A DNA stretch of 64,000 nt from Faecalibacterium sp. I4-1-79 (GTDB lineage: Bacteria > Bacillota > Clostridia > Oscillospirales > Ruminococcaceae): contig NZ_CP094467.1 in the NCBI RefSeq assembly GCF_023347235.1, positions 3,162,001 to 3,226,000 of the forward strand. Reading direction: 5' to 3'. The translations under genes were made by a program, and so were the position numbers. The first letter of the stretch is position 1, and each line of letters begins with the position of its first letter. Positions 25,301 through 33,450 of this stretch are shown here, one piece after another. Under the pieces are notes generated by a model. That model worked only from the letters and a program-made list of their open reading frames with translations. It had not been told where the DNA came from and did not search any database.

Positions 25301-25628
25301 ACTCCACCCGCACCGCGATGACAAAGCTGGTGTGCTTTACGCTGTCCCAGAACTCCGCCCCGATATACGCCACGGTATGCCCCGGGCGGCGGTAGGCGTT
25401 TTCGCCGCGCTGCTTGGCGTGGACAGAGCCTTGCAGGGTGCGTCCGCTTTTCTTATTGCCCAGCGCATTGAAGTTGCGGTTGGTGGTCAGGCAGTAGCGG
25501 ATGGCGTCCAGAATGGTGGTCTTGCCCACGGCGTTCACGCCGATCATATAGGTCAGGCGGGCGCAGTCGAAGGTGGTATTTTCAAAGTTGTGCCAGTTGA
25601 TAAGCTTCAGGCGCTTGAGTTCGATCAT
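22329..25628 (-). CDS. jetC: JetC/MksB-like SMC ATPase
   Basis: A 1099-residue condensin-type ATPase. Walker A is GVNAVGKTT at residues 30-38. A very long Ala/Glu/Arg-rich coiled coil spans about 230-880, with a hinge-like globular part around 440-600. The C-terminal head has SSGGENQ (signature) and IRLVLLDEAF (Walker B). Size and N-terminus (MIELKRLKLINWHNFENTTF) fit the MukB-like subunit of Wadjet or MksBEF systems. It overlaps jetB by ATGA. In Wadjet the complex extrudes DNA loops and JetD then cleaves small circles; no jetD follows here. The stop lies about 220 bases before the MATE leader region. Confidence 0.85.
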   Translation of the reverse strand: MIELKRLKLINWHNFENTTFDCARLTYMIGVNAVGKTTILDAIRYCLTTNRNFNALGNKKSGRTLQGSVHAKQRGENAYRRPGHTVAYIGAEFWDSVKHTSFVIAVRVESEGPMQELHPGDQTWYISEDGITLEQLPFIDPRTGAPSAKEDFKPAEGRLSYTRSPSEARDRICRALGIGRAASPLGKKFNEVFQMGTSMDEIPNFREFLYQYILPQPELDLEALQGDRLELENLHAVLAEAQTRADALDEIVRYGREATEKQTEALVNRGAALLARAAADAGEKAVWQERVDAGRRQQETLRTRYAEAKTAEAEARRAYLTAHSAAGASGEGRALDALSEELAHRQTALDAAARRADTAEKAAEKTGNLLAVLRRSGFAAGQKMADLTPDTLPALTDWLTAQEKPLEEAYFAARQHTAALQRQQTEKRAELDAVSGGKWVYPHGDAATRVRDAVNAELKSRGMEPDARIFCELLNVEDESWQDCVEACLGDRRFDILVPPAHYAAAKSAFVALKEKVGPISLLDTPGLRKANRRADTAPADSLAAQVTSENPLAAQYADTILRRIVCCDTPDTLENYPDSATRDLLRHHPFRLERLRTPQRYIGLEARRARAGALAGEMNALAEEVRAAAQAEQNLKAAYSQYQTLLRGTTLEELAALWDARAALTAARAAVDEQAAKLAECRENPLLQQLYKEEEVREAAWEAARTAVEQTGGDLRVCEKQISSCEAEQQKAVDTTEKSAQAAESFFAAHPLVEPLSRSRQQALTGPDKSPRAAAQAAEKAQAKLDDALTVYLNSTLEPAQREYNRRYVCDYPLGLAGLEQYRAQHESLVRIDLERYAARLEQAQRDCKDRFRKDILFRMKDDIFNARRQFRELNKVMEQLTYGEEVYRFELEPSRDPQLAAFYQVIVDKGNQQMTEGDSLDNLAATADPAYERQVDELMEKIMADVDENTRARQEGRTAAGATLSDYVDYRTYLDYDIKVTNQVTGQQAYLSRVSRDSSGGENQAPFYVAICASLLQIYQKSENSIRLVLLDEAFSKMTSDRIRPMMELFRRLQLQVLLISTVEKSTAIQPYCDITYSIVRHGDANAIAPFVRLAAE

Positions 25629-26233
25629 GCTTCACCCTCCCCTGCTTCGGTGTCTGCGCCCTCCGGGCGCTCGTACAGACCAAGCTCGGTGCGGGTGCGG
25701 GCGCTCTCGGCGGCGGCATCCGCAAGGTCGGCATCCGGCAGCGCCAGCAGCACCGTGGGGAACACCTCAATGCGGCTGTCCAGCCCGGAGAGCCGTCCCA
25801 CCGGACGCGCCAGATTGTACCGGCGCAGGGTGCGCATGAGCTTTTCCAGCGTTTGCTGGTCCAGCTTGCGGGGCAGGTTCATCTTTTGCAGCTCTGCCTG
25901 CACCTCTTCCACCGTGACCAGCACCTCGTCCGCGCTGGCGGCAAGGCTTTCCCGCTTTTGCAGGTACAAAAGCCGCAGCACCAGCAGCAGGATGCTTTCG
26001 TACTTGAGCAGCCGTGCCTGACTGCCCTCGTGCTCGTTGACCAGCGCCGCCGCCTGCATGGGCGCGGGATACAAAAGCACCGCGTAGCCCAGCGGTTTGA
26101 ACACTGCCCGCACCTCGTTGAGGTGATCCTGAATATACAGATATTTTGCCCGCTGTTCCTCTACACCGCCCAGCACGAAGCAGTGGTTGAGCAGATAGTT
26201 TGCGGTCTCTTCCAGCAGATCAATGGTTGCCAT
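25625..26233 (-). CDS. jetB: JetB/MksE-like accessory subunit
   Basis: A 202-residue protein (MATIDLLEETANYLLNHCFV), matching in size and position the DUF4194/MukE-like KITE subunit that binds the kleisin and regulates the SMC heads. It overlaps jetA by 14 bases and jetC by 4, so the three are made together. The final 40 residues are acidic and low in complexity. Confidence 0.8.
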   Translation of the reverse strand: MATIDLLEETANYLLNHCFVLGGVEEQRAKYLYIQDHLNEVRAVFKPLGYAVLLYPAPMQAAALVNEHEGSQARLLKYESILLLVLRLLYLQKRESLAASADEVLVTVEEVQAELQKMNLPRKLDQQTLEKLMRTLRRYNLARPVGRLSGLDSRIEVFPTVLLALPDADLADAAAESARTRTELGLYERPEGADTEAGEGEA

Positions 26234-27650
26234 CCGTGTTTACCTCCTTGCGGCGGGTCAGGACAAAATCCTGAAACCGGAAGCCGCCGCGCTCCACCCA
26301 GTTTCCGGTCATGGTGATATCATACTCCCGGTGCGGCGACTGGGAATAGGTGTGCAGGCCGATGATGCCTGTAAAATCGTTCGGGTATTCCTCCACAAGG
26401 GTGGAGGCGTTCACCTGCCCGCGGGCAGCCAATGCCTGCCGCGCCAGCAGCGCCACGTTTTCCTCGGTGACAGCAAGGCGGGCGTAATCCAGCAGAAGCT
26501 GCTGTTCCTGCCGCAGCCGGTCGGGGTCAAGAGGTTCGGTGCGCACCGGGGCAAGAGGTGCTTCAGTGCGGGGCGCGGCGGGGGGATACAGCGGCTTTGC
26601 GCCGAACACTGCCGCCGGGTACAGGTGCAGCCGCGCCGCCACCGGGCCATCGTCCGGCTCAAACAGCTGTTCCGGGCTGCGGATGTCCTCCGCATAGCGG
26701 CGCAGCAGGGCGGTGACGCTGCCCTGCGCCGAGCGGTCGCTCAGCAGCAAAAACTGTGCCCGCTGCACCGCCCGCTTGCGGTAGCGGATGTGGCTGGCGT
26801 CGATCTCCTTCATCAGGGTGCTCATCTCCTCCAGCGCGTCCCGCTGCTGCTGGATGAGGGCACGCACCCGGGGTGCAGCCTCGCCGGGGGCGCAGCGCTC
26901 CACCCGGGCGTAATCCAGCGCTAAGCGCGGCAGCTGGTTCTGCTCGCAGTCGTCCAGTTCTTCTTCCAGATAGGCGCGGTAATTGAACAGGTTATCGCTG
27001 GTTTTAAAGCGATGGTAGGCCGCCGCCACCACCTTTTCCTCGTACTGGTCGAACAGTTCCAGCACCTCCTGCGGGGTGCGGTTATGGGTCAGGCGGTCGA
27101 TATAATGCCCGATGGAAGCGTTGAGGGCGCGCAGAGACTTGTTCAAAGTCTCAAGGTCTGCCGCCACCTCCCGCAGCACGTTTTCGTAGGGGCTTTTTTC
27201 CTGCCCGATGCTGCCCAGCAGCTGCCACGCCTTATACAGCTTGCCGGTATAGGTGACCACCCGGGGGTTCAGGATCTCTTCCAGCGCATCCAACAGCGGG
27301 GTGACCTCCGGCATAAAGGCAAAGGTGGGCTCGCTTTCGTAGCTGCCGGGCTGCTCCTCCAGCCAGCCGGTGCGGCGCAGACGCAGCAAAAAGCCCACCG
27401 CCAGCGTGTGGGGGTCGCGGGTGGGCTGCTCGTCCTCATCGCCCGCGCCGTCGGCGTCCAGCGCCAGCGGCTTTGCCAGCGCGGCAAAATAATCCTCGGC
27501 GCGGGAGACGGCTTCGGCGCGGGAAATGCTGTAATCTGCCGTATGGCGGCACTCCTCCCAGAGCAGCAGCAAAAGCTCTGCATAAAACGCCCGGTTGGGC
27601 CCCGCCAGCGGGCGGAACAGCCGCGGGCTGACCAGTTCAAACAGCTGCAT
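26220..27650 (-). CDS. jetA: JetA/MksF-like kleisin subunit
   Basis: A 476-residue mostly helical protein starting MQLFELVSPRLFRPLAGPNR, the typical start of the JetA family (MukF-like kleisin of Wadjet). Helical segments with many Arg and Leu run through the middle, and the C-terminus carries a winged-helix-like part (GGFRFQDFVLTRR). First gene of the operon; AAAGGA precedes ATG 27650. Its promoter must lie in 27651-27760, beside family-B copy B1. Confidence 0.8.
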   Translation of the reverse strand: MQLFELVSPRLFRPLAGPNRAFYAELLLLLWEECRHTADYSISRAEAVSRAEDYFAALAKPLALDADGAGDEDEQPTRDPHTLAVGFLLRLRRTGWLEEQPGSYESEPTFAFMPEVTPLLDALEEILNPRVVTYTGKLYKAWQLLGSIGQEKSPYENVLREVAADLETLNKSLRALNASIGHYIDRLTHNRTPQEVLELFDQYEEKVVAAAYHRFKTSDNLFNYRAYLEEELDDCEQNQLPRLALDYARVERCAPGEAAPRVRALIQQQRDALEEMSTLMKEIDASHIRYRKRAVQRAQFLLLSDRSAQGSVTALLRRYAEDIRSPEQLFEPDDGPVAARLHLYPAAVFGAKPLYPPAAPRTEAPLAPVRTEPLDPDRLRQEQQLLLDYARLAVTEENVALLARQALAARGQVNASTLVEEYPNDFTGIIGLHTYSQSPHREYDITMTGNWVERGGFRFQDFVLTRRKEVNTDGNH

Positions 27651-27747
27651 GGAAACGTCCTTTCTGTCTTGGTTCGATACCCTTTTATTGTACCACAGCG
27701 GGCGGGGTTTGTCACAAAAAGGCGCAAAAAAGCCCGCCGGGCAAGGC

Positions 27748-27868
27748 GAGACGATTGAAAATGGCTTCCGCTTGCGCTCTAGCCATGTTCAGCGGAAAAA
27801 TTGTTTTTATTTTCGGGATAGCGGAGCGTCTGCGGACGCTCCGCTATCCCATTTTCACGGGAGGGGTT
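27748..27868 (+). repeat. Family-B hairpin repeat, copy B1
   Basis: Head AAATGGCTTCCGCTTGCGCT, then AGCCATGTTCAGCGGAAAAA; perfect 16-bp stem GGGATAGCGGAGCGTC (27815-27830 with 27835-27850), loop TGCG; tail ATTTTCACGGGAGGGG. It is antisense to both neighbouring genes. Confidence 0.85.
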
Positions 27869-27877
27869 CACGCAAAA

Positions 27878-27912
27878 AGCCCCGGGGAGCGGGGTGCTCC
27901 TCGGGGCGGGGT
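27878..27912 (-). terminator. Terminator of lipoprotein gene 1
   Basis: GCCCCGGGGAGCGGGG with CCTCGGGGC-type pairing, and a run of T on the minus strand. Near-identical copies follow the other two lipoprotein genes. Confidence 0.7.
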
Positions 27913-27923
27913 GGGGTTCAGTT

Positions 27924-28460
27924 CTACGGGGTGGTGTTGGTCAGCTCAAAGCCGATGGCAACATAGGTCTTGCCGCCGATGGTCCGTGCGCCGACGCCCA
28001 GCGCGGTGAGTTCCAGCGTTCTACCGTTTTCGTCTGCGCCGCCATTGTTCACAGTGCTGAGCAGAGCTTGGACATTGGTATTGTTGGCTTTGATGGCTTC
28101 GGTTTTTGCAGCCTCGTAGAAAAGCGGCACAAAGGCATCCGGCTTGCTGCTTTTTGTATCATAGCAGAGCTGCACCTGCCGCACCACGGTCGTTTCGTCA
28201 CCGTCTGTTTTGCAGCGTGCCCTGCCGGTCAGGCTGTCCGCGCCGCTTTTCTCGGTGATGTGGGTGACAGCCAGCGCCCGGATGGCGTCATCGTTTTCAA
28301 AGCTCGTCCCGAACGCCTTATTCAGCGCGTCAAGATAGGCGCTTTCCACCTCGGCGTCAAACTCGGGGTTGTCGGAGCCGCTGCCGCCGCAGGCGGTAAG
28401 CAGCGCCAGTGCCATGATACCGGCCAGCAGAACAGCCGCAAAACGCTTGATCTTTTTCAT
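27924..28460 (-). CDS. Tandem lipoprotein 1
   Basis: A 178-residue lipoprotein with lipobox LLTAC (Cys 23). The body has DAEVESAYLDALNKAFGTSF and a C-terminal LELTALGVGARTIGGKTYVA. The same pattern recurs in the gene to the right, so the two are paralogues. Residues after the Cys are Gly/Ser-rich, a linker to an outer-leaflet domain. Function unknown. Confidence 0.8.
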   Translation of the reverse strand: MKKIKRFAAVLLAGIMALALLTACGGSGSDNPEFDAEVESAYLDALNKAFGTSFENDDAIRALAVTHITEKSGADSLTGRARCKTDGDETTVVRQVQLCYDTKSSKPDAFVPLFYEAAKTEAIKANNTNVQALLSTVNNGGADENGRTLELTALGVGARTIGGKTYVAIGFELTNTTP

Positions 28461-28597
28461 GCAATGCTCCTTTTATAAAATGCAGGGCGTTCCCGTGCGG
28501 ATGCGCGGGGTATTCTGCTTTCATTTTACAGCAGCGCGGCGGCGTTCGTCAATGGCAAGTGTGCCTGTTTTTTGCCGGGATCTTTGGGCAGGGCGCA

Positions 28598-28640
28598 AAA
28601 AAGCCCCGGAGGGCGGGTGCTCTCCGGGGCGGGATGATTC
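28598..28640 (-). terminator. Terminator of lipoprotein gene 2
   Basis: GCCCCGGAGG paired with CTCCGGGGC and a T-run on the minus strand; a duplicate of the terminator at 27878. Confidence 0.7.
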
Positions 28641-28642
28641 AA

Positions 28643-29188
28643 TTACTGTGCAGCTTTAATTCCAAAGCCGATGGCAACATAGGTCTTGTCACCGATGGTC
28701 TTTGCGCCGACGCCCAGCGCAGTAAGCTCGACTTCCTTATTTTGAGAAGCTGCTGCGGCCTTAACAACATCCCAAGTGGCTTTCAGAACGTCAAGGTTCA
28801 TTTTATCCGGCGTAATAGTCTCTGCCTTGTCCGCTTCATAGTAGAACTTCACATACTTTTCGTTGGTGGACTGCGCCGTGTCGAAGCAGACCATAACCTC
28901 ATTCACGGTATTTGCACTCAGCTTTTCTGCTTTCCAAAGTGTATCCTTATTCAGAGTCTCTGTACCGCTTACCTCCTGAAGGTAATCGACAGCCAGCTTC
29001 TTGATGGCGTCATCGTTATCGAAATTCACACCAAAAGTCTCATTCAGTTTTGCCATATAGGCCTGCTCAACCTTCTTCTCGAACTCCGAGCTGCCGGGGG
29101 TGCCGGGGGTACCGCCGCAAGCGGTGAGCATTGCCAGTGCCATGATACCGGCCAGAAGAACAGCCACAAGACGTTTCATCTTTTTCAT
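28643..29188 (-). CDS. Tandem lipoprotein 2
   Basis: A 181-residue lipoprotein, paralogue of the previous gene: MKKMKRLVAVLLAGIMALAM with lipobox LTAC, FEKKVEQAYMAKLNETFGVN, and VELTALGVGAKTIGDKTYVA near the end. ATG 29188 is preceded by GGAGG; a longer frame upstream is not supported. Function unknown. Confidence 0.8.
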   Translation of the reverse strand: MKKMKRLVAVLLAGIMALAMLTACGGTPGTPGSSEFEKKVEQAYMAKLNETFGVNFDNDDAIKKLAVDYLQEVSGTETLNKDTLWKAEKLSANTVNEVMVCFDTAQSTNEKYVKFYYEADKAETITPDKMNLDVLKATWDVVKAAAASQNKEVELTALGVGAKTIGDKTYVAIGFGIKAAQ

Positions 29189-29346
29189 GTTAGATTCCTC
29201 CAAATAAAAAAATTTACATAAGCGATCCGTGCCCCAAAAGCCCGGATAGCTTATGTTTATTTTACAGCATCTCCCTCCCCCGGTCAATGTACAGACTGCC
29301 TAGATTTTCCAGTTGTTTTTGAGCAGATACGCCAGCCTGTTGGATA

Positions 29347-29390
29347 CAAAAAAGCCCCGGGGAGCGGGGCGCTCTCCGGGGAAGAAAGGA
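29347..29390 (-). terminator. Terminator of lipoprotein gene 3
   Basis: GCCCCGGGGAGCGGGGC with CTCTCCGGGG and a T-run on the minus strand; third near-identical copy. Confidence 0.7.
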
Positions 29391-29405
29391 CTGATGATTC
29401 TTTAC

Positions 29406-29903
29406 TTATTTAAGGTTGGGGTTCTTGATCTTGAACGCAATTGCCATGTAGCTCTGCTTGCTGTCGCCTTTGACAACAACGCCAATGTCTGTCAAAGCGC
29501 CATTCTGGTTAATATTGACATTCGTATCGGTATTAACCTTCTTCGAGATTTCGTTCAGAATGTAACCCAGCAATGTGTCATTATAGGAGAAGTTCGCCGC
29601 CACAAGAACCGTCAGATACTCTTCTTTCCGACCCTCTACATCACAGCCAAGAACGAACTTATAGCCCAGAATGCTGCCAGAAGCATGGATTTTCTCATCC
29701 AAGAATCTTTCTGCTTTATCTTTCAATACTTTGTTATTATCTACGCTTGTTGTGCTGGTGCTGTACTTGCCCAGAACCTTAGTCTCGGCATCTGTATCCT
29801 CTTTCAGATTGCTACCAGCGCCGCCACCGGAACAGGCGGTGAGCATCACCATAGCCATCACACCTGCCAGCAGCAGGGCTACGAATTTTTTCAAGTTCTT
29901 CAT
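29406..29903 (-). CDS. Tandem lipoprotein 3 (more divergent)
   Basis: A 165-residue lipoprotein (MKNLKKFVALLLAGVMAMVM, lipobox LTAC). The mature part is shorter than in its two neighbours, but the end GALTDIGVVVKGDSKQSYMA echoes their TALGVGA..G.KTYVA motif. The gene probably arose by duplication and has diverged most. AGGGAT lies before the ATG. Confidence 0.78.
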   Translation of the reverse strand: MKNLKKFVALLLAGVMAMVMLTACSGGGAGSNLKEDTDAETKVLGKYSTSTTSVDNNKVLKDKAERFLDEKIHASGSILGYKFVLGCDVEGRKEEYLTVLVAANFSYNDTLLGYILNEISKKVNTDTNVNINQNGALTDIGVVVKGDSKQSYMAIAFKIKNPNLK

Positions 29904-30206
29904 AAGGGTATCCCTCCAATCAGCTTGTTTGTGGTTATGTTTCTTTTTTCTTGAAAGGCTTTCGCAACCATCGTTGCCTTTCTGCCCTGATTATATCCGA
30001 CAGGTGACGGTTTTGTCAATCGGGAATATCGCTAAACTTCCTGAAGCGTTTTCGTCAAAAAGGATGAAAACAAGCGGGATTTGTTGCAGTTTTGGTATAT
30101 TCTGGAATCAATTCTGTCGACAGTCTACGGAATCTCCGTTTCTCTGCCCCGGCGGCGCGGTTTTGCCGGGTGCGGGGTTACTTAAATTTGGATATATGTT
30201 GTGTTG
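29904..30206. other. Intergenic DNA without a supported gene
   Basis: Upstream of the lipoprotein array. It should hold the promoter of the third lipoprotein gene (minus strand), but I see no clear box. Confidence 0.4.
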
Positions 30207-30373
30207 CCGGCGTGAACTCCCTCAGACGCGGCTTGCGCCGCGCCAGCTCCCTCTGGGAGGGAGCCTCTGGCGCGCCCGGAAGCTTTGCACTTTAGCCGGA
30301 AACTTTGCCGCCATGCCAAAGGCCCCATCCCAGAGGGGGCTGGCATCGAGCGCAGCGAGATGACTGGGGGAGT
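30207..30373 (-). repeat. Long family-A intergenic repeat, copy 2
   Basis: Reverse complement of the copy at 18188-18350, sharing GATGGGGCCTTTGGCAT, TTTCCGGCTAAAGTGCAA, CGCCAGAGGCTCCCTC and CTGAGGGAGTTC. Confidence 0.8.
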
Positions 30374-30466
30374 TCTTTTCCCCATTATTTTGCCTTTTTA
30401 CACATTTTCACCACGTTTTGGTGGTAAAATCATGTCCGAATTGAAACGAACTTGGAGGAAGTACCC

Positions 30467-31138
30467 ATGCAACACTGTCCCGCCCGCGCGGCACAGCGGC
30501 TGGCGGCGGCAGTTCTGGCGCTGGTCTTGCTGCTGTGCGCCTTTTTGCCCCATGCCCACGCCGCTGCGCTGAAAGAGAAAAACGGCATCCGGCTGCTCAG
30601 CTTCGACACCAGCCACATCCTTTCCATCGGCAACCAGACCTCCGGCAAGTGCAGCCTGTACGCGCTGCGCTACGCCCGCACCATTCTGGACAGCAAGGTG
30701 TGCTCCGGCAGCGGGATGTGGTCGAACGGGGCGGTGTGGTCGGCAGCGGGCTACACCGGGTACTCCGGCACCCGCGCCGAGTGCCTGAAAAAGCTGTACA
30801 GCGAGCTTTCCGCCGGGCATCCGGTGATCGTGCACCTGAAAAACACCACGGTGAGCGGGGTCAAAAGGCACACGAACCGCACCTCTACTTATGAATACCA
30901 CCTGACTTCCTCCGGCTGGAGCGAGGTGAACTACCCCCACATTGCCACCAGCAGCACCTACGGGCACTGGGTATGCGTGGCGGGCATCTCCCCCACCGCC
31001 GATCCGGAAAACCTGACCGAGAGCGACTTCTACGCCCTCGACCCCGCCCGGGTAACGGCAAATGGACGGCTTGCCGTCACCCGCCTGCTGGATCATACCC
31101 TGTGGGTGGAAAACTCCCCCCTCAAGGTGCTGGGGTAA
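30467..31138 (+). CDS. Secreted C39-like/papain-fold protein
   Basis: A 223-residue exported protein with a signal peptide (cleavage probably after AHAA near residue 34). The mature part carries SGKCSLYALRYART with a likely catalytic Cys, GHPVIVHL, then GHWVCVAGI with a likely His and YALDPA with a likely Asp, in the order found in C39-like cysteine peptidases. AGGAAG precedes ATG 30467; TTG 30452 is also in frame but less likely. The target is unknown; bacteriocin-type or wall-peptide cleavage are possible. Confidence 0.7.
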   Translation: MQHCPARAAQRLAAAVLALVLLLCAFLPHAHAAALKEKNGIRLLSFDTSHILSIGNQTSGKCSLYALRYARTILDSKVCSGSGMWSNGAVWSAAGYTGYSGTRAECLKKLYSELSAGHPVIVHLKNTTVSGVKRHTNRTSTYEYHLTSSGWSEVNYPHIATSSTYGHWVCVAGISPTADPENLTESDFYALDPARVTANGRLAVTRLLDHTLWVENSPLKVLG

Positions 31139-31150
31139 AAGTATAATATG

Positions 31151-31198
31151 ATAGAAACAGAGCGCCTGACACTGCGGTGTCAGGCGCTCTGTTTCTAT
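31151..31198. terminator. Bidirectional terminator with TGCG loop
   Basis: A perfect 22-bp stem closed by TGCG (inner part GCCTGACAC-TGCG-GTGTCAGGC), between convergent genes. Confidence 0.88.
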
Positions 31199-31206
31199 TC
31201 AGTTCC

Positions 31207-31533
31207 TTAATACCCCTTTACCGAGAAGCCGCGCTCCCACGGGTCGGGCGGGATATTTTTGCTGCGGATGCCGGTGATCTGGATATAGTCGCTTTTCTGG
31301 ATCATGGCGAACAGGGAGATGAACTTGTCCGGGTCGCCCTGCACTTCCAGCGTCACGCTGCCATCGTCCTCGTTCTGCACCCAGCCGGTCAGGTCAAGGG
31401 TCTGCGCGGCGTACCGCGCACGGTAGCGGAAACCCACCCCCTGCACCTGCCCGGTGATGATGTAGCGCCGCCGCTCCGTGCCTTCCGGCAGTGCGGGCGG
31501 GGTGCGATCTTTTTTGGAAAGAAAATCAAACAC
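31207..31533 (-). CDS. acyP: Acylphosphatase
   Basis: A 108-residue protein with the acylphosphatase signature GQVQGVGFRYRARYAAQ (catalytic Arg) and GWVQNEDDGSVTLEVQG (catalytic Asn). It hydrolyses acyl phosphates. A roughly 20-residue N-terminal extension precedes the domain. The start is GTG 31533 with AAAGGGA eight bases upstream. It lies 12 bases after the pyrophosphatase gene, so the pair forms an operon. Confidence 0.9.
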   Translation of the reverse strand: MFDFLSKKDRTPPALPEGTERRRYIITGQVQGVGFRYRARYAAQTLDLTGWVQNEDDGSVTLEVQGDPDKFISLFAMIQKSDYIQITGIRSKNIPPDPWERGFSVKGY

Positions 31534-31545
31534 AGCGGTGTCCCT

Positions 31546-33201
31546 TTACAGCTCCTGATAAGCGGTCATCAGGGCGGGGATGAACTGCTTTTTGCGGCTC
31601 ACCACGCCCGGCAGCGTCCAGCTGCCATCGGCGGCGGGCTGGATCTCGAAGCCATCCGTCAGCACCCCGGCGGCGTAGCGTCCATCGCATATAACCACGC
31701 TCTCTTCCTTGGGCACATCGGTCAGCAGCATGTAGATGTCCTCCACGTTCTGCTTGTTGCGTGCCTCTTCCAGATACGGCTTCAACAGCGCTTCGGCGGC
31801 GGTCAGGTTCTTGCGGGTCATATAGCTGCCCTGCGCCACGCCAAAGCGGATATCGCCGCACATAAACACCTTGAAGTCCTGCAAGAACACTTCCTCAGCG
31901 GTCTTGCCGTCCAGCTTTTCGCCGGCTTCAAACATTTCGTTGGCAAACTCGTTGATGTCTACCCCCGCGATCTTTGCCAGACGGTTGGCGGCGTTCACGT
32001 CGATGGGGGTGCAGGTGGGGCTGCGGAACACCAGCGTATCCGAAAGGATGGCAGCCAGCAGCAGACCGGCGGTCTTTTGCGGGATGGTCACGCCGTTTTC
32101 ATCGTACATCTGGGTGACGATGGTGGCGGTGCAGCCCACCGGCTGGTTGCGGAAGTACACCGGGCCGCTGGTCTCCAGACTGCCGATGCGGTGGTGGTCG
32201 ATGATCTCCAGAATCTCGGCCTGATCAAAGCCCTCTACCGCCTGTGTGGCTTCGTTGTGGTCCACCAGAATGATGCGGCGCTTGCGCAGGTTGATGATGT
32301 TGCGGCGGCTGATCATACCGCAGTACTTGCCGTCTGCATCCAGAATGGGAAAATACCGGTGGCGCACCTTTGCCATCACGCGGGTGACGTCTGCCACCGG
32401 GGTGACGAGGGTGAATTTCATGATATCGTCCCGGGTCATGTAATAGGAGATGGGCGCGCACTGGCTGATGAGCTTTGCCGCCGCGTAGGTATCGCAGGGG
32501 GCGCTCATGATGGCTACGCCGGTCTCGGCGGCGATATGCTGGATGGTGCGGCCCACCTTTGCGCCGTTGCAGATGATGATGAGAGAAGCTTCCTTCTCGA
32601 TGGCGCAGAGCTGGCTTTCGTAGCGGTTGGTCAGGATGACGATATCGCCCTTTTCCATGCTGCTTTCCAGCATTTCCGGAGTGGCGGTGCCGATGCGGAT
32701 GTGGCCGGTGGTGCACTCTGCGTCCTCACTGCCCACCACCATGGTAGCGCCCAGCGTTTCCAGAATATTGCGGTAGCTGGTGCGGCTCTTGGCAAGGATG
32801 CTGGTGTCGAACAGGTCCATGTTGGCGGTGGCGATATCCTTCACCGTGATGACGCCCTGCAGTTCGTTGTCCTCGCTGGTCACAGGAAGGGTGTCGATCT
32901 TCTGGTCGCGCATGATCTCCCACGCCTTGCGCAGACTGGTGGAGCCGGAGATGCCGGGGATCTGGCGGTAATCCACGTCCCGGATCTTAGGGTTGACGTC
33001 GGTGCACATCCGGGGCGGCGTGACCCCGAACTTTTTCAGCACAAATTCCGTTTCCTGATTCATCTTGCCCGCACGCCGGGCCTCGCAGACCAGATCACTG
33101 GTCTTATTTTTCAGCTCTGCATAGGCAATGGCAGAGCAGATGGAGTCGGTGTCCGGGTTGCGATGCCCGATGACCACGACCTTATGCGCAGTTTGCTGCA
33201 T
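31546..33201 (-). CDS. Family II (Mn-dependent) inorganic pyrophosphatase with CBS-DRTGG insert
   Basis: A 551-residue enzyme. The DHH catalytic part is split: GHRNPDTDSICSAIAYAEL at residues 12-30, then two CBS domains with a DRTGG domain between them (about 70-300), then VDHNEA, IIDHHRIG and the DHHA2 domain. It cleaves pyrophosphate and is expected to be controlled by adenine nucleotides bound to the CBS pair. Length is normal for this class. Acylphosphatase follows in the same operon. Confidence 0.92.
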   Translation of the reverse strand: MQQTAHKVVVIGHRNPDTDSICSAIAYAELKNKTSDLVCEARRAGKMNQETEFVLKKFGVTPPRMCTDVNPKIRDVDYRQIPGISGSTSLRKAWEIMRDQKIDTLPVTSEDNELQGVITVKDIATANMDLFDTSILAKSRTSYRNILETLGATMVVGSEDAECTTGHIRIGTATPEMLESSMEKGDIVILTNRYESQLCAIEKEASLIIICNGAKVGRTIQHIAAETGVAIMSAPCDTYAAAKLISQCAPISYYMTRDDIMKFTLVTPVADVTRVMAKVRHRYFPILDADGKYCGMISRRNIINLRKRRIILVDHNEATQAVEGFDQAEILEIIDHHRIGSLETSGPVYFRNQPVGCTATIVTQMYDENGVTIPQKTAGLLLAAILSDTLVFRSPTCTPIDVNAANRLAKIAGVDINEFANEMFEAGEKLDGKTAEEVFLQDFKVFMCGDIRFGVAQGSYMTRKNLTAAEALLKPYLEEARNKQNVEDIYMLLTDVPKEESVVICDGRYAAGVLTDGFEIQPAADGSWTLPGVVSRKKQFIPALMTAYQEL

Positions 33202-33450
33202 ACTTTACCCCCTTATGGGTCTTTACCTTCTTATCATATATCTTATCATTTACCAAACAGCGCCCCTCTCCTGCACAGCGGGGCGGGCTGCAACCTTATT
33301 TTAACACAACTGTGCCCATGGGTAAAGGGCACTGCACACGGCAGACTGTTGCTTTTTGATGCTTTCTTGTATACAACCCCTTGCATTTCGACAGCATCCG
33401 CTGTATGATAGAGGTATTCGAGCTTTTTGTCATTTGCAACGGAGGACAGC

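Noticed and set aside
22377-26021. A 1214-residue open frame on the plus strand opposite jetC/jetB
   Set aside because: GC-rich antisense shadow: no ribosome site, low-complexity Gly/Leu/Val composition, and the minus strand encodes a clear SMC protein with Walker motifs.
31177-33408. A 743-residue plus-strand frame opposite the pyrophosphatase
   Set aside because: Antisense shadow of a gene with intact DHH and CBS motifs; composition is typical of reverse-frame GC-rich DNA.
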